DNA of 64,000 bases from Scortum barcoo. Its lineage: Eukaryota > Chordata > Actinopteri > Centrarchiformes > Terapontidae. A program made the position numbers and the translations under genes. How positions within the stretch are numbered: the first letter of the stretch is position 1; each line of letters starts with the position of its first letter. Positions 43,201 to 54,300 of this stretch are shown piece after piece. The DNA lies in the NCBI GenBank assembly GCA_023238725.1, contig CM041531.1:124001-188000 (forward strand), given 5' to 3'. The notes beneath the pieces were generated by a model. It ran no database searches and had not been told where the DNA came from. It worked only from the letters and a program-made list of their open reading frames with translations.

Positions 43201-45363
43201 GTAATCCATTCTTTAAAAGTGGATGAAAGGCTGATTTTTTTGCGTGTTAAAAGTTCGATGACAGCAGGAGGAAGTCCACTAAGCCAAATGCTAATGCTAA
43301 AGTTAGCTCCACAACTAGTCAGATAGTGAATCGATAACACGGTTAATCAGCTGTTACAGTAACTAATCAATATTACAGTTTAGATCAGTAGTGTTTAGAG
43401 GAGTAACACTTCACATCTTTAGCCGTGTCGACCCGAAATAGTCCAGTTATAGTGACCTAGCAGGCTACATAAGTTAGCTAACACTGCAGCTACTTGGCCT
43501 CGTTAAAACACAAATCACCTGAGGGAAGTTGTTGTTGTTGTTGATGATGAATATGATTATTATAAACTGAGAGATATTCAAACATCCAACCGGGACGGAT
43601 GCTTCGTTTTGATGTTTGGTCACTTTACAAGTTATTTAATTGTGAGGATGCCTAGATAGACTTGTTAAAGTCTTAATAAAGCAAACAAAACTGCAGCTTA
43701 ACATGTGTCTGTGTCTCTCCTGATCACATTAATAATCCTTTATTAGTGACTAATGAAGTCAGACAAAATGTGAGAATAAAGTAACACACTGATGGACACA
43801 ATTTCACCTTATTGATAAGTTTTAATGCGTTTTACATGACAATTCCCCCCTTATATTAATATTTTATTATTTGTTATTATTTATTGTATAATTTATATGT
43901 GTGCATGTAATTAAATAACACAAAATAGAGAAAATAAAATACAGTGATTAAAGAAAATGCAATGGTGGGATGAAAGTAATCTCTAAAGGGCTTGTAAAGG
44001 GAATCCACTTAACAATTGAAATTAAAGCTATGTGTATATGCTTGCCACCAATTAATAAACAGGCAGATATATTTTTAAAATGTCTAAAAGGAACAAAATA
44101 ATACAATTTTCATACAAAACATAAAATACAATTTCCAAAGAACAAATACTGGAGAAAAAAAATTAAAACAAGAATGAAAACAAGGATTACAATAACACAC
44201 ATTTGTGTTATATGTAATATGTATGTATATATAACTCAATTGCCTGTCTCCTGTCAAGAGAAGTTGTTTTTTAACATCTTAAAAAGTTGTTCTAGATCTC
44301 CGTACCTCTGTATTTAAAAATGACTGTGTCTATTTTTTTTTCTAGTCGTGCTAATCGGAGACTCTGGAGTCGGGAAGAGTAACCTGCTGTCCCGATTCAC
44401 AAGAAATGAGTTCAACCTGGAGAGCAAGAGCACCATCGGGGTGGAGTTTGCCACCCGCAGCATCCAGGTGGACGGCAAGACGATAAAGGCTCAAATCTGG
44501 GACACAGCTGGGCAGGAACGCTACAGGGCCATCACCTCGGCGTGAGCATTTTCTCTAAACTTGATGCTAAAAACACACTGTAATAAAGACAATGTAGTCA
44601 TTGTATTCACTTCCTCTGTCTGCAGGTATTACCGGGGTGCCGTCGGAGCTCTCCTAGTTTACGACATCGCCAAACACCTGACGTACGAGAACGTTGAGCG
44701 CTGGCTGAAGGAGCTGAGGGACCACGCTGACAACAACATCGTCATCATGCTGGTGGGAAACAAGAGCGACCTCCGCCACCTCAGGGCCGTGCCCACTGAT
44801 GAGGCCCGAGCCTTCGCAGGTAAATTATTAAGTATAAACAGTGGGAAAACAGTGTTACTTTAAAAATAGACTCATGATAAAAATTGAATTTCTGTTTCTG
44901 TTTTTTAAATAGATCATCTGTTTTTTTCTATTACACATAAACCACTTATTTGAATGATGTACAGGTTATCTCTAATCTCTAATCTAAATTGTCCCTTGTT
45001 AACATATATTTAAATTAATGTTTAAAACATACTTTTTCTCATTCACAGAAAAGAACACTCTCTCATTTATCGAAACCTCGGCCTTGGACTCCACTAATGT
45101 AGAAGAAGCCTTTAAGAACATTCTCACAGGTAGGAAAAGAGATAAATATAATATTCAGCTTTTTCTGAAACTTTCTCACATCAAATCTCACTGAACACTC
45201 ACTGTTTTCTCTCACAGAAATCTACCGTATTGTATCTCAGAAGCAAATATCGGACAGATCTGCACACGACGAGTCTCCAGGCAACAACGTAGTGGACATA
45301 AGCCTCCCTCCGACCACGGACGGACAGAGAGGCAGCAAACTCCCTTGCTGCCAAAGCCTGTGA
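43161..45363 (+). CDS. rab11b: rab11b gene, recycling-endosome Rab GTPase (5 exons, complete)
   Basis: Small GTPase that directs traffic through recycling endosomes to the plasma membrane. Exons: 43161-43200, 44346-44541, 44626-44819, 45049-45129, 45218-45363, all with GT-AG introns and consistent phases. They total 657 bases, or 218 residues plus stop, the same length as human RAB11B. G boxes: GDSGVGKS (P-loop), KSTIGVEF (switch I), WDTAGQE (switch II), GNKSD and ETSAL. The C-terminus is CCQSL, the double-cysteine site for geranylgeranylation. The tail NNVVDISLPPTTDGQ and the segment RHLRAVPTDEARAFAEKN assign it to RAB11B rather than RAB11A. The ATG at 43161 is preceded by GTAAA and encodes the invariant MGTRDDEYDYLFK. 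It looks fully functional. Confidence 0.97.
43201..44345 (+). other. rab11b intron 1
   Basis: 1.1 kb of AT-rich intron. A TTG run lies near 43528-43540. The 3' end has the pyrimidine tract and acceptor ttttttttctag. No other feature recognised. Confidence 0.9.
44346..44541 (+). CDS. rab11b: rab11b exon 2, P-loop and switch regions
   Basis: 196 bases. It encodes VVLIGDSGVGKSNLLSRFTR, NEFNLESKSTIGVEFATRSI and QVDGKTIKAQIWDTAGQERY, then RAITS. It contains G1, G2 and G3, including the Ser of GKS that coordinates magnesium and the catalytic Gln of AGQE. Confidence 0.97.
44626..44819 (+). CDS. rab11b: rab11b exon 3, G4 motif
   Basis: 194 bases after ctctgtctgcag and before gtaaat. It encodes YYRGAVGALLVYDIAKHLTY, ENVERWLKELRDHADNNIVI, MLVGNKSDLRHLRAVPTDEA and RAFA. 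NKSD is the guanine-specificity box. Confidence 0.97.
45049..45129 (+). CDS. rab11b: rab11b exon 4, G5 motif
   Basis: 81 bases after ttcacag and before gtagga. It encodes EKNTLSFIETSALDSTNVEE and AFKNILT. ETSAL is the G5 box. Confidence 0.96.
45218..45363 (+). CDS. rab11b: rab11b exon 5, hypervariable tail and prenylation site
   Basis: 146 bases including the TGA at 45361. It encodes EIYRIVSQKQISDRSAHDES, PGNNVVDISLPPTTDGQRGS and KLPCCQSL. The two adjacent cysteines are the geranylgeranylation site, and the variable tail is RAB11B-like. Confidence 0.97.
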
Positions 45364-47580
45364 CGCTTTTATTTTCTTTTCCTGTTTGACTCTCTGACAG
45401 TCTTTCCTCTCTTCACCTCTGGTTTACTTCAACTGTTACGCTGCTGTCATCATGATGCCCTCCATGGGTTCAGAAGTCTCTGACACCAAGACTATTGTAT
45501 TTTACATTCCTTTTTTCTGGTTTCTTTCTTTTTTTTTCTTGGTTCGTTTGTCTTCCTCTGATCTCAGGAAGACTGTGTCTAAAAAAACTTAACAGCCTCA
45601 CGGTAGCCTGGAGTGGGAGGGAGTGTTAGGTAAAGCTGTAGTCAACTTACAATGCATTTTCACTTAACTAGCCTTTACGGTCCTTTTGACCCGCTCCAGC
45701 TGAAGGAGTGGTGAGGGATCATTGGCCTGTGCTTCAAGCAGTCTCTACTTGCCTCTTTTTTTTCTCAGCTTGCAGTGATACAGACTTTGCTATGGTGAAA
45801 TCCCAATTTCATGTCTGGTTGACCTGATTCTGCTTATCATGCAATACGGGTGTAGAGGAGGAGATGAGACGGAGGTACCACTGGAGTATTGCTGCATACT
45901 CTATCTGGAGTTTCTGTTTGTCTCTTTTAATATTAATTCTCTTTGAGCCCTTTGCCCACTGTGGCATGAAATTAGCACGAGACAGGGATCAGACTGGCTG
46001 TGACTGTTCTGACTTCATATGGGCAAGTGTGAAACAAATTAAGTGTTTTTATTTGTGTGCGTGTGCGTGCGTGTGTGTGTGTGTTAATCATTGTGCACAA
46101 AGATACCAAAGGAGACTGATGCAATCGTTATCGGTTTTTAGGGTTTTCTCATTTAAGCATGTTCAAGGCTGCTAAGATTGCATTTCATTGCTGTATTTGG
46201 CAAAACAATCGGGGCTAATTGCAAAAAAAAAATGTGTAATGCTACATAGCAAAAGTAATGTCATAAATTGTGCTGTGTGATTTATTACTTGTGAAGTAAT
46301 GCTCTCAGCCTGGATCCAGCCTCGTGTTCCTCCTGTTAAGTTGGCTCAGGGCAAACTCTTTTCACAGGCTGTCTCACAAAAGTCATTTTTTTGCACTTAC
46401 GTCCAAATAATTTCAGTAGAACTAAAGACACTCAGCATCTTTATCGAGTAACATTTTCCTGTTAGTTGTAAAGGAAACTGTGTTGGTTGAAAAGAAAAAA
46501 AAAACACACAATATGTGGGGCTTTTTTTTTTTTGTGGTAAACATTTTCCTGTCACGCACTCAGTCAACCTTTGCTGTCATTTGAATGTGATCTCTGTCAA
46601 AGGGAAATGGATAAAGATGTTAGCAATGTGAAACGCTTTCCATTTATCACTCTCACTCCAGCCACTTTAACGGTTGCTAGTTGGGAAAGTGGAACTGAAA
46701 ATCAGAAATGCAAATTGTTTTTATGGTTGGCTGAAATGTCCCCTTTTTTTTTTGTTTTCACTCCTCTGGTAGAGATGCTCTCACGTGTGATCGATTTGAT
46801 ATGTCTCCTGTGATATTTCACATCTCTTCAAATATATGTAAAAGCAGCAAATGTGAACTTGTTTTGCTACTTTCGCATTACACAGAAAACAGTGAAGCAT
46901 AAATAAACCTAATCCACATGAACTCGTAGCAGACAGACTTATTTTTTGAGCATTACTCAGCGTACCTTTGAATCAGTGCTGTGCCCACCACTGTTATGCA
47001 GCTTAGGTGTGAACTGGTGAGTGCTGGAAATGTTTGTACAAAGTGCATGCAGGCCTTAGGTGCATTAAAGTCAGGCACACACAAGATAAAGCATTCGATC
47101 TCTGCATTCGAAATTATTTTTAGCATCGATTAATCTGTCGATTATTTTCTTGATCAATCGATTTGTTGTTTGGCCTAGAAAATGTTGATCGCTGTTCTAA
47201 AGCTCAAAGTGACGTCCTCAAATGTTTTGTTTAGTCTACAACCCCAAAGATATTCAGTTGACTCTTGCAGAGGACCAAAGAAACCAGAAGATATTCACTT
47301 TTAAGAAACCAAAATTAGGGAATGTGGACACTTTTTCTTGAAAACAAAAAGACTCAAAGTTATTAATCAATTAACAAAATAGTTGCTGATTAATTAAACC
47401 ATGGCCAAGTGATCGACTAATCATTGCAGCCCAAAATTTAGTAATTGGCAGTTGTAAGACCTGCCATGAAATAAAACATGCACCATCATTTTCTGACAAT
47501 TTTGTGCTGTTAAACGCAGTCTTGTCTTTCGTGCATAGATGTTGGAAACTTTTGTAATAAAACAACTTTATCAATGCTGA
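45364..47580 (+). other. rab11b: rab11b 3' UTR, about 2.2 kb
   Basis: No coding potential follows the stop. Candidate poly(A) signals are AATAAA at 46902-46907 and AATAAA at 47556-47561. The second lies beyond a dispersed repeat at 47110-47440, so either the long form includes that repeat or the transcript ends near 46930. A GT microsatellite sits at 46056-46084. Open frames in this stretch (45864, 46571) are not supported. Confidence 0.55.
47110..47440. mobile_element. dispersed teleost repeat with AATCGATTA motifs
   Basis: Begins 'cgattaatctgtcgattattttcttgatcaatcgat' (47127 on) and ends 'gatcgactaatcattgcagccc'. The interior includes 'agtgacgtcctcaaatgttttg' and 'accaaagatattcagttgact'. 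I recognise this as a well-known fish interspersed repeat without coding sequence, possibly a non-autonomous DNA element. Its terminal inverted AATCGATTA similarity supports that. Confidence 0.65.
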
Positions 47581-47584
47581 GGGA

Positions 47585-47890
47585 AACTCTTGTGCCTGTT
47601 GTGAGACTGCTTAGAAACAATAGAGTAACACATACATGTAAAGCATATAAGACTTAAATGCTGAAACAAAACAGAACAGAACAACAAATAGTGAGGTAAA
47701 TTAGTAAAATAAATCAAATAAGATAGAAAAACGGTAATGCACATGATATTGAACAGTATTATTGGCAATGATATAGGAAAACAATTAAAATCAATATTGC
47801 ATATGATGTTGAAAGTAATATATTACTGCAAATGATGCTGAACATTATAAATTTTATTCAAATGCATTATATAAACATAGATATAAAGAT
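47585..47890. repeat. A-rich retroelement-like tail
   Basis: AT-rich sequence with repeated 'atgatattgaacagtat', 'attgcatatgatgttgaaagta' and 'ctgcaaatgatgctgaacatta' units about 40-60 bases apart. It resembles decayed retroelement 3' sequence. No gene is seen. Confidence 0.35.
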
Positions 47891-48099
47891 ATATATTGAT
47901 ATATGAAGGTCCATGCTGTTTGTTTTCCGGCTGTTTTGCGCATGTGGTGTTTTCTCTGAGCGCCCCTCCCTTTTGTTCAGCTGTTTTTGTTCACAGTCAC
48001 ATCTCAAGTCCTCTGGATTGTGTGTGTGTGTGTGTGTGTTTTTCTTGCCCCCGCCTGCCCTTGTGTCAGGAGCAGCAGGGGCAGACAGCTGACGATGAG

Positions 48100-48345
48100 C
48101 CTCTCCGGGGTAAATTTAAAGCCCCAGGAAAGCGGAAGCGTGGCCTGCTGTGTGTTATCAGCTGCTAGCTAGCACAGAGCCGAGTAGCGCATCAGTGGCG
48201 AGCTAATGACCGAGGCTTTCTATTTTTAACTCACACACACACATTTAAGATTAAAAAAAAATGAAGGAAACACGGGTTATTAATTCCTGTGCTGCTGTGA
48301 AACATCTCTAAGAAAAAGAAGAAGACGAAAAAAACACTCGGTGAG
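48100..48345 (+). other. possible untranslated first exon of a further gene
   Basis: After the GT tract (48018-48040) the sequence turns G+C richer up to about 48215 and then ends at a strong donor-like junction, cactcg/gtgagt at about 48340. An upstream ATG at 48095 opens only a 25-codon frame. In mammals MARCHF2, whose first exon is non-coding, follows RAB11B in the same orientation, so this could be its 5' exon. That is inference from synteny. No coding exon of such a gene is visible before the gap. Confidence 0.3.
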
Positions 48346-48893
48346 TACAGCTTTTATGATTTTCACACCAAGCTAGCAGCTCACTGACAGCTAACACATC
48401 TGTAGCGGACCGTGTTGACGTGCTGGAAAACAAAGGAGAAAAAAAAGGATATTAATATAAAAATTACCGCAGAAAGACGTGGAAAGGTGATGTTAATGTG
48501 TTAAATGTTGTCACACATGCATACAAAGCTAATTCATACCGCCACGTATCGGTATGTTGTAGTTATAGTAGCATAGTCTGAAACATCTGGATTCACTGAA
48601 AACAGCTGGATTAGTTTGTTAGCTCACATTGAAAAACATTTTAATGACACGATGCATCTGCACCAGTATTTTTATCCTTATACTTTAGTAAAAACTGCAA
48701 TACCACACTGTAAAAATACTGAAAATGTAAGTATAACCAGGAAAATGTACTTAAAGTAATAAAAGCAAAAGTAATCAGTGCAGTAAAATGTCCTCTGTGA
48801 CTGCTGTATTGTTATATATTCTCTCATTTGATCATTATTATTCATGCATTGATGTAAAAGGAGGTTTTTACTGTTGTAGTTGGTTGAGGTGGA

Positions 48894-49393
48894 NNNNNNN
48901 NNNNNNNNNNNNNNNNNNNNNNNNNNNNNNNNNNNNNNNNNNNNNNNNNNNNNNNNNNNNNNNNNNNNNNNNNNNNNNNNNNNNNNNNNNNNNNNNNNNN
49001 NNNNNNNNNNNNNNNNNNNNNNNNNNNNNNNNNNNNNNNNNNNNNNNNNNNNNNNNNNNNNNNNNNNNNNNNNNNNNNNNNNNNNNNNNNNNNNNNNNNN
49101 NNNNNNNNNNNNNNNNNNNNNNNNNNNNNNNNNNNNNNNNNNNNNNNNNNNNNNNNNNNNNNNNNNNNNNNNNNNNNNNNNNNNNNNNNNNNNNNNNNNN
49201 NNNNNNNNNNNNNNNNNNNNNNNNNNNNNNNNNNNNNNNNNNNNNNNNNNNNNNNNNNNNNNNNNNNNNNNNNNNNNNNNNNNNNNNNNNNNNNNNNNNN
49301 NNNNNNNNNNNNNNNNNNNNNNNNNNNNNNNNNNNNNNNNNNNNNNNNNNNNNNNNNNNNNNNNNNNNNNNNNNNNNNNNNNNNNNNNNNNNN
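48894..49393. other. assembly gap of exactly 500 N
   Basis: A run of 500 N. The round number suggests a placeholder gap joining two contigs, not a measured distance. The open frames reported through it (for example 48788-49480) are meaningless. Confidence 0.97.
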
Positions 49394-50330
49394 CTCCCAG
49401 TCTGGGTCCGAGAGGCAGACACAGTGTCAGTGTTTAAGAATAGACTTAAAACCTTCCTTTTTGATAAAGCTTATAGTTAGGGTGGGCACAGGCTCGCCCT
49501 TAGTTATGCTGCTATAGGATTAGACTGCCGGGGGGCTCCCATGATGCATCGGGCACCTCTCCCTCTTCCTCTGTCCTCTGCTTCCTCTGTCTCTGCTTCC
49601 TCTTTCTCTGCTTCTCTTCCTCTGTCTCTGCTTCCTCTACTCTTATTATGGTAGTAGTGCAAACTGGAGTCAGCTCATAAACTGGTTAAAGTGGTTAAAG
49701 TGGTTAAAGTAGTTAAAGTGGTTAAATTGGTTAAAGTGTTAAAGCGGTTAATGTGAATACTCTGATGTCCTGTAAAGTGCATGTTACTGCTGGAGCCCTG
49801 GTCCTCTTTGTTCTCTCCAGTCTTGCAGGTTCCTCACTGATTTCTGGTTGTGGTCCATCTGTCTGAGGTTCACTGGCCTGGTGGGGACATGATCTTTGTC
49901 TGTGCTGTGGAGAGAAGGTCGAGTGGCCCAGAGCTCCATATGAGGACATCTAGAGATGCACCTGGACTCACGGACTCATTTCCATTACCTGTGATACCTT
50001 CACACATGGACTAAACCAATGAACTCAGTATAGCTACAGCTTATTACGACTCATGTATAATTCCATAATATGATTGATGATGATGTTCTCTGTACATGTG
50101 GCATCTATTGCACGTCTGTCCGTCCCAGGGAGAGGGATCCCTCATCTGTGGCTCTTCCTCAGGTTTCTTCTTTTTCCCATAAAGGCTTTTTTGAAGTTTT
50201 TCCTGACCTCGGTTCGAGGGTCTAAGGACAGAGGGTGTCACAACTGTACAGATTGTAAAGCCCTCCGAGGCAAACAATGTTTGTGATTTTGGGCTCTAAA
50301 TAAATAAATTTGAATTTGAATTTGAAGTAT
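49394..50330 (+). mobile_element. L2-like LINE, C-terminal end plus 3' UTR
   Basis: Directly after the gap the frame reads LPVWVREADTVSVFKNRLKT, then FLFDKAYS and a stop at 49478, the characteristic end of L2-clade LINE ORF2 proteins in fish. An 850-base non-coding tail follows with two short tandem repeats, and it ends in 'ggctctaaataaataaatttgaatttgaatttgaa', the usual L2-type terminal repeat. The rest of the element is lost in the gap. Confidence 0.75.
49566..49752 (+). repeat. two minisatellites inside the LINE tail
   Basis: 49566-49640 repeats a CTTCCTCTGTCTCTG-type 15-mer about five times. 49681-49752 repeats the 9-mer GGTTAAAGT about eight times with small changes. Confidence 0.85.
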
Positions 50331-50850
50331 CTCAGGGTCTTGTTCACGAGTGAGGGAAAGATGGAGCAAGAGATGGACAGAGGGACTGGTGCAGCGTCTG
50401 CAGTGTGTTGCGGGACGTTGATGCTGTCCATAGTGGTGAAGAGGGAGCTGAGCCAGAAGGCAAAAGCTCTCGATTTACTGGTCCATCTACGTTCCAACCC
50501 TCACCTATGGTCATGAGCTCTGGGTAGTGACCGAAAGAATGAGATCGTGGATATAAGCGGCGGAAATGAGTTTTCTTTGTAGGGTGTCTGGGCTCAGCCT
50601 TAGAGATAGGGTGAGGAGCTCGGACATCCGTGAGAGGCTCAGAGTAGAACCGCTGCTCCTCCACGTCGAGAGGAGCCAGTTGAGGTGGTTCGGGCATCTC
50701 GCAAGAGATATATCTCTCGACTGTCTTGGGAACGCCTCGCGATCCCCCCGGAGGAGCTGGTGGAAGTGGCTAGGGAGAGGACTGTCTGGGCCTCTCTGCT
50801 GAGACTGCTTCCCCCGTGACCCGGACCCGGAGAAGCGGTTAGAAGACGGA
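50331..50850 (+). mobile_element. Rex3/RTE-type LINE 3' fragment, internally deleted
   Basis: In frame-broken pieces it encodes YVPTLTYGHELWVVTERMRS, then EMSFLCRVSGLSLRDRVRSS, DIRERLRVEPLLLHVERSQL, RWFGHLA and, further on, PPEELVEVARERTVWASLLR. This is the C-terminus of a fish RTE/Rex3 reverse transcriptase. The segment that normally lies between the 'GHL' motif and the final 'RLSWERL' part, roughly 100 bases, is missing near 50700-50720. It begins at the very end of the preceding L2 tail, so the two elements abut. Confidence 0.8.
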
Positions 50851-51228
50851 CGGAACTTCAGTTTCACTGTTTTTTAAGGAAAAATCTGGTGTTTCTGTGT
50901 TTTGTGAGTTTCTGTCTGTTTGCATTCATTTACAGTTTAATACATTTATTTATTCATTTATGTAATACACGAAAAAACATAAATCAGTGTGTTTTAACTG
51001 TCACTGAAATAAATCTGCACAAAAACATCTTGAATGTTGCATTTTAACACTAAAAAACATCATCGAACTGAAGAAGATGATGATAAAATGACCAAACAGA
51101 TACAAAGAATGTTTTTTAGAGAGTTTCGTAGATTTTTTTTAGAAAATAAAAAAGTGTCTGTGACGACGTCTGGGAGGAGCCGAGCGCAACAGGAAGTGAG
51201 GTGAGGAAGAGGAGGGGGCGGGGCTTAC
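50851..51228. other. rora intron side, no further exon
   Basis: AT-rich sequence between the Rex3 relic and the zinc-finger exon. It contains no second zinc-finger exon on the minus strand. Confidence 0.6.
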
Positions 51229-51314
51229 CTTGCAGCCCTCGCAGGTTATCACCCCGTAGTGGATCCCTGATGATTTATCTCCACAGATCTTACAGGGGAT
51301 GATTTCAATCTGAG
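51229..51314 (-). CDS. rora: rora 86-bp exon, first zinc finger
   Basis: On the minus strand the acceptor is ctccatctgcag and the donor is gtaagc. 86 bases long, the same as the corresponding exon of other ROR genes. It encodes QIEIIPCKICGDKSSG and IHYGVITCEGCK after completing the split Ala codon. All four zinc-binding cysteines and the P-box are intact. Confidence 0.93.
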
Positions 51315-54300
51315 CTGCAGATGGAGAGAGAAGATGGAGCTTCAGGACCACGACACCAAAACATCAAAACGTCCATCAGCAGCTGATTCACAGAGGTTTG
51401 ATTACAGCGAGTGATGCAGTGACAGCTCAACTTCGAATCATCACACTGACGAGTCAAAGTTAAAACAGGAGGGCCTTTAAAGTTGCCTAAAACGTGGAGG
51501 GAACGTGACCCATCCTCATCTGAAGAAAGCGACTCCAAACCCTCCGATAAATAACGTGTTGTCTCATGATGTTTGGCGGAACGTCACCAAAGTTTGAATT
51601 ATAAACACAATCACTGAACGGGGCCTTGTAACAACACTGAAATCAATATTTGAAAAAAAATCAATAATAAAAGTTTATTCGTTGATATTTTTCGGTTGAA
51701 CAAGAAGCTTTTCTGTGACCACAAAACACAAGTCGTCTCTAATTCACTAATATTTTGAGACTGAAAGATGAGCCTCAAAAAACAGAAGATTTGTGATGTT
51801 TCTCATAAGGCTTCATTATTTATTTTGTCACCGTCACAGTTAGTTTAAATTTACATTAATTGATTAATTATTCTGCATATTTTCTATTTGCACATTAAAA
51901 AACATGGAAACACCAGAAAACATTTCTGATGAGGATAAATTAAACTTTTTCTGTGCTGTATGTAACGAACACTAATCCTCTGAGTTAGTATCATTACCAA
52001 CATAAATACAACAAATAATACAAACATTACTTTCTGACTTTCAAATTATTTCATCTTTATGTTTGAACAGATTCTTCGCTGATCACTTTCATTTCTGTTT
52101 CAAATATAATTTAAATTAAAAACACATTTATTTAAAGACACTTCTTGTACTTAAAGACATGTTGATCTGTGAAAAGATAAAACTTGGTTCTTCACAGATG
52201 TTTAGCTGCTGCTCGAACTGAAACAGCAGTCGTTCAGTTTTAGTTGTTAGAAGTCGAGACGTGAAGGATCTCGTCTTTCAGGGTGGAGACGGTTTATCAG
52301 ACACCCGAGCGAGAAAACACACCGACTGACTGACTGACTGACTGAGTGTATTTTTACTCTGCAGAAACAGGCAGCTCGGCGGTTATATTTAGTGGAGGGA
52401 AGTTATGTAAGTATGCAGCCACATGATCACACACACACACACACACACACATCAGAGCTGTTTGTCTGCAGCACACACACACTCTTTGCTCTTCTGTTTG
52501 ACTTTTACATTTAAATGAATCACTTTGATTTTCTTCTACTATATATATGAAATCAAACAACACTTTGAAATAAAGAAAAAACGAGAAAAAAAGAGAAACT
52601 TTGATTTGTGTCTACAGCAGATGACTGCTTGTGTCGCTTTATTTTGAAAATATCGTACTCAACATTTTTGTCTTTGAAGGTTTTAAACAACATGTCACAG
52701 TTTGTTAACTCCATTCAATCACGTCAGTCGATCAATCAGATCAGACTCGACTCTGTGATCAATCAGCTTCTGATTATTTTATCTGATTTATTGTCATGTA
52801 TAAAACACAGCCTGAGATTATGAACAGTGTGTTTTACAAAACTAGACGTAATTCACAGGCTGCTCACAATATTGACCACAGAAAATAAAGTAAAATAAAA
52901 AAATAAGTGACATACTTTACAAATAAAATAAAAAATATTCCTTTTTGTAATTATAATCTACACAAACAAGGACTAAATGAAATTTTCTGATACTACTGGT
53001 CTCTGTAAATGTATGATATCCACTGCATGCAGCCAATTAACTGATAATTTACAGGTAAAACATGAATTTATTCTGAATTAAAACAGCTGTGACCATTTTC
53101 AGGATATTTATATTACAGGAGGAGAAAAATTGTGAGAAAATTGTGTTCTCGACTGCATGAGAATTTTAAAATCTTGAACATTGCAGCACCAATCGACCGA
53201 CCGTTGTTTACAGATTAAAAAACAAAATGAATCTTTATGCGATGATATTGGTGACATGAAAACATCAACAGGAAGTCCACAAACCAGCACTCAGCGTGAG
53301 TACGAGACAGCAAGACGCCATTTCTGCGACCACAAAACACTCAGAGTCGTCTCTAATCCATAAACTGAACGGGAAGATTAAAAGATGAGCCTCAAAAAGA
53401 CTTGTGATGTTTGAGTTTTCATGCACCCGTTATTCTGCATATTTTCTATTCTGCACATTAAAAAAATGTGAAAACACCAAAAATCTGTGAGAAAAAAGGT
53501 GAAATATCACAAAAAATATGTCTAACATGCTTCAAGTTCAGTGGAAGATTTTCACTTTCAAATAAACATGTTGATGTTAATTTGAATAAATATGTTTTTC
53601 TCAGTCATTTGTATGATGACATTTATAGCCAGTTAGCGTAGCTTAGCATAAAGACTGGAAACGGGGGGAATATTTAGCCTGGCTTGAAGTCTCACTGATT
53701 AACTTCATTTAATCCACAGAGAAATCACAGCATTATTTCCTGGCTGTGACTGTGGAGTTTGCTCTTTTCTTAATTTGAACATGTTTTTTTTTTCACAGCA
53801 CAGAGAGAAGAACATATTTCAGATATCAGAGATATTTTGGCTTTAATATATGTCAACAACAACATAAAGAGCTTCACACATCAACACCAAATGATGCAAA
53901 CACACACACACACACAGCAGTAATTAGCTCTCTGAGTCTGAATTCTGCATTTCAACATCAAAGATGCCGTTCAACAAAAGTCACCGTCTGAAATCAGAGC
54001 TGATGTTCGAGCAGCAGATTTTCATACGCGGCAGCTGCAAACGAACATCTGCTTCGTGGTTTTTTAAGTCTCCGCGAGATGCGAAAGAGGCCGAAAGCTC
54101 TTCCTCCTCTTCATCGAAACAAAGCAGTGATGGAGGTCTGAGCGATAACAGAGCCACGATGGACGTTAGCGTGGCAATTAGTTTTGCATTTTCATCGATC
54201 TCTGATTATTAAGCATCTGAGAAGCAAAGATCTGAAATCAGAAATGAAAACAGCTGTTTGCTCCTTCAGATGTTTGTTAATTCTTCATGGATCAAACTCA

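Noticed and set aside
48788..49480. Open frames of 184-230 codons
   Set aside because: Almost entirely unknown bases from the N gap; only the last 26 codons are real, and these are LINE sequence.
50344..50867. 117- and 118-codon frames on the minus strand
   Set aside because: Antisense shadow of the Rex3-like element, which codes on the plus strand.
53964..54212. 82-codon frame with a serine run
   Set aside because: No recognised family, no flanking splice sites, inside the rora intron; treated as chance.
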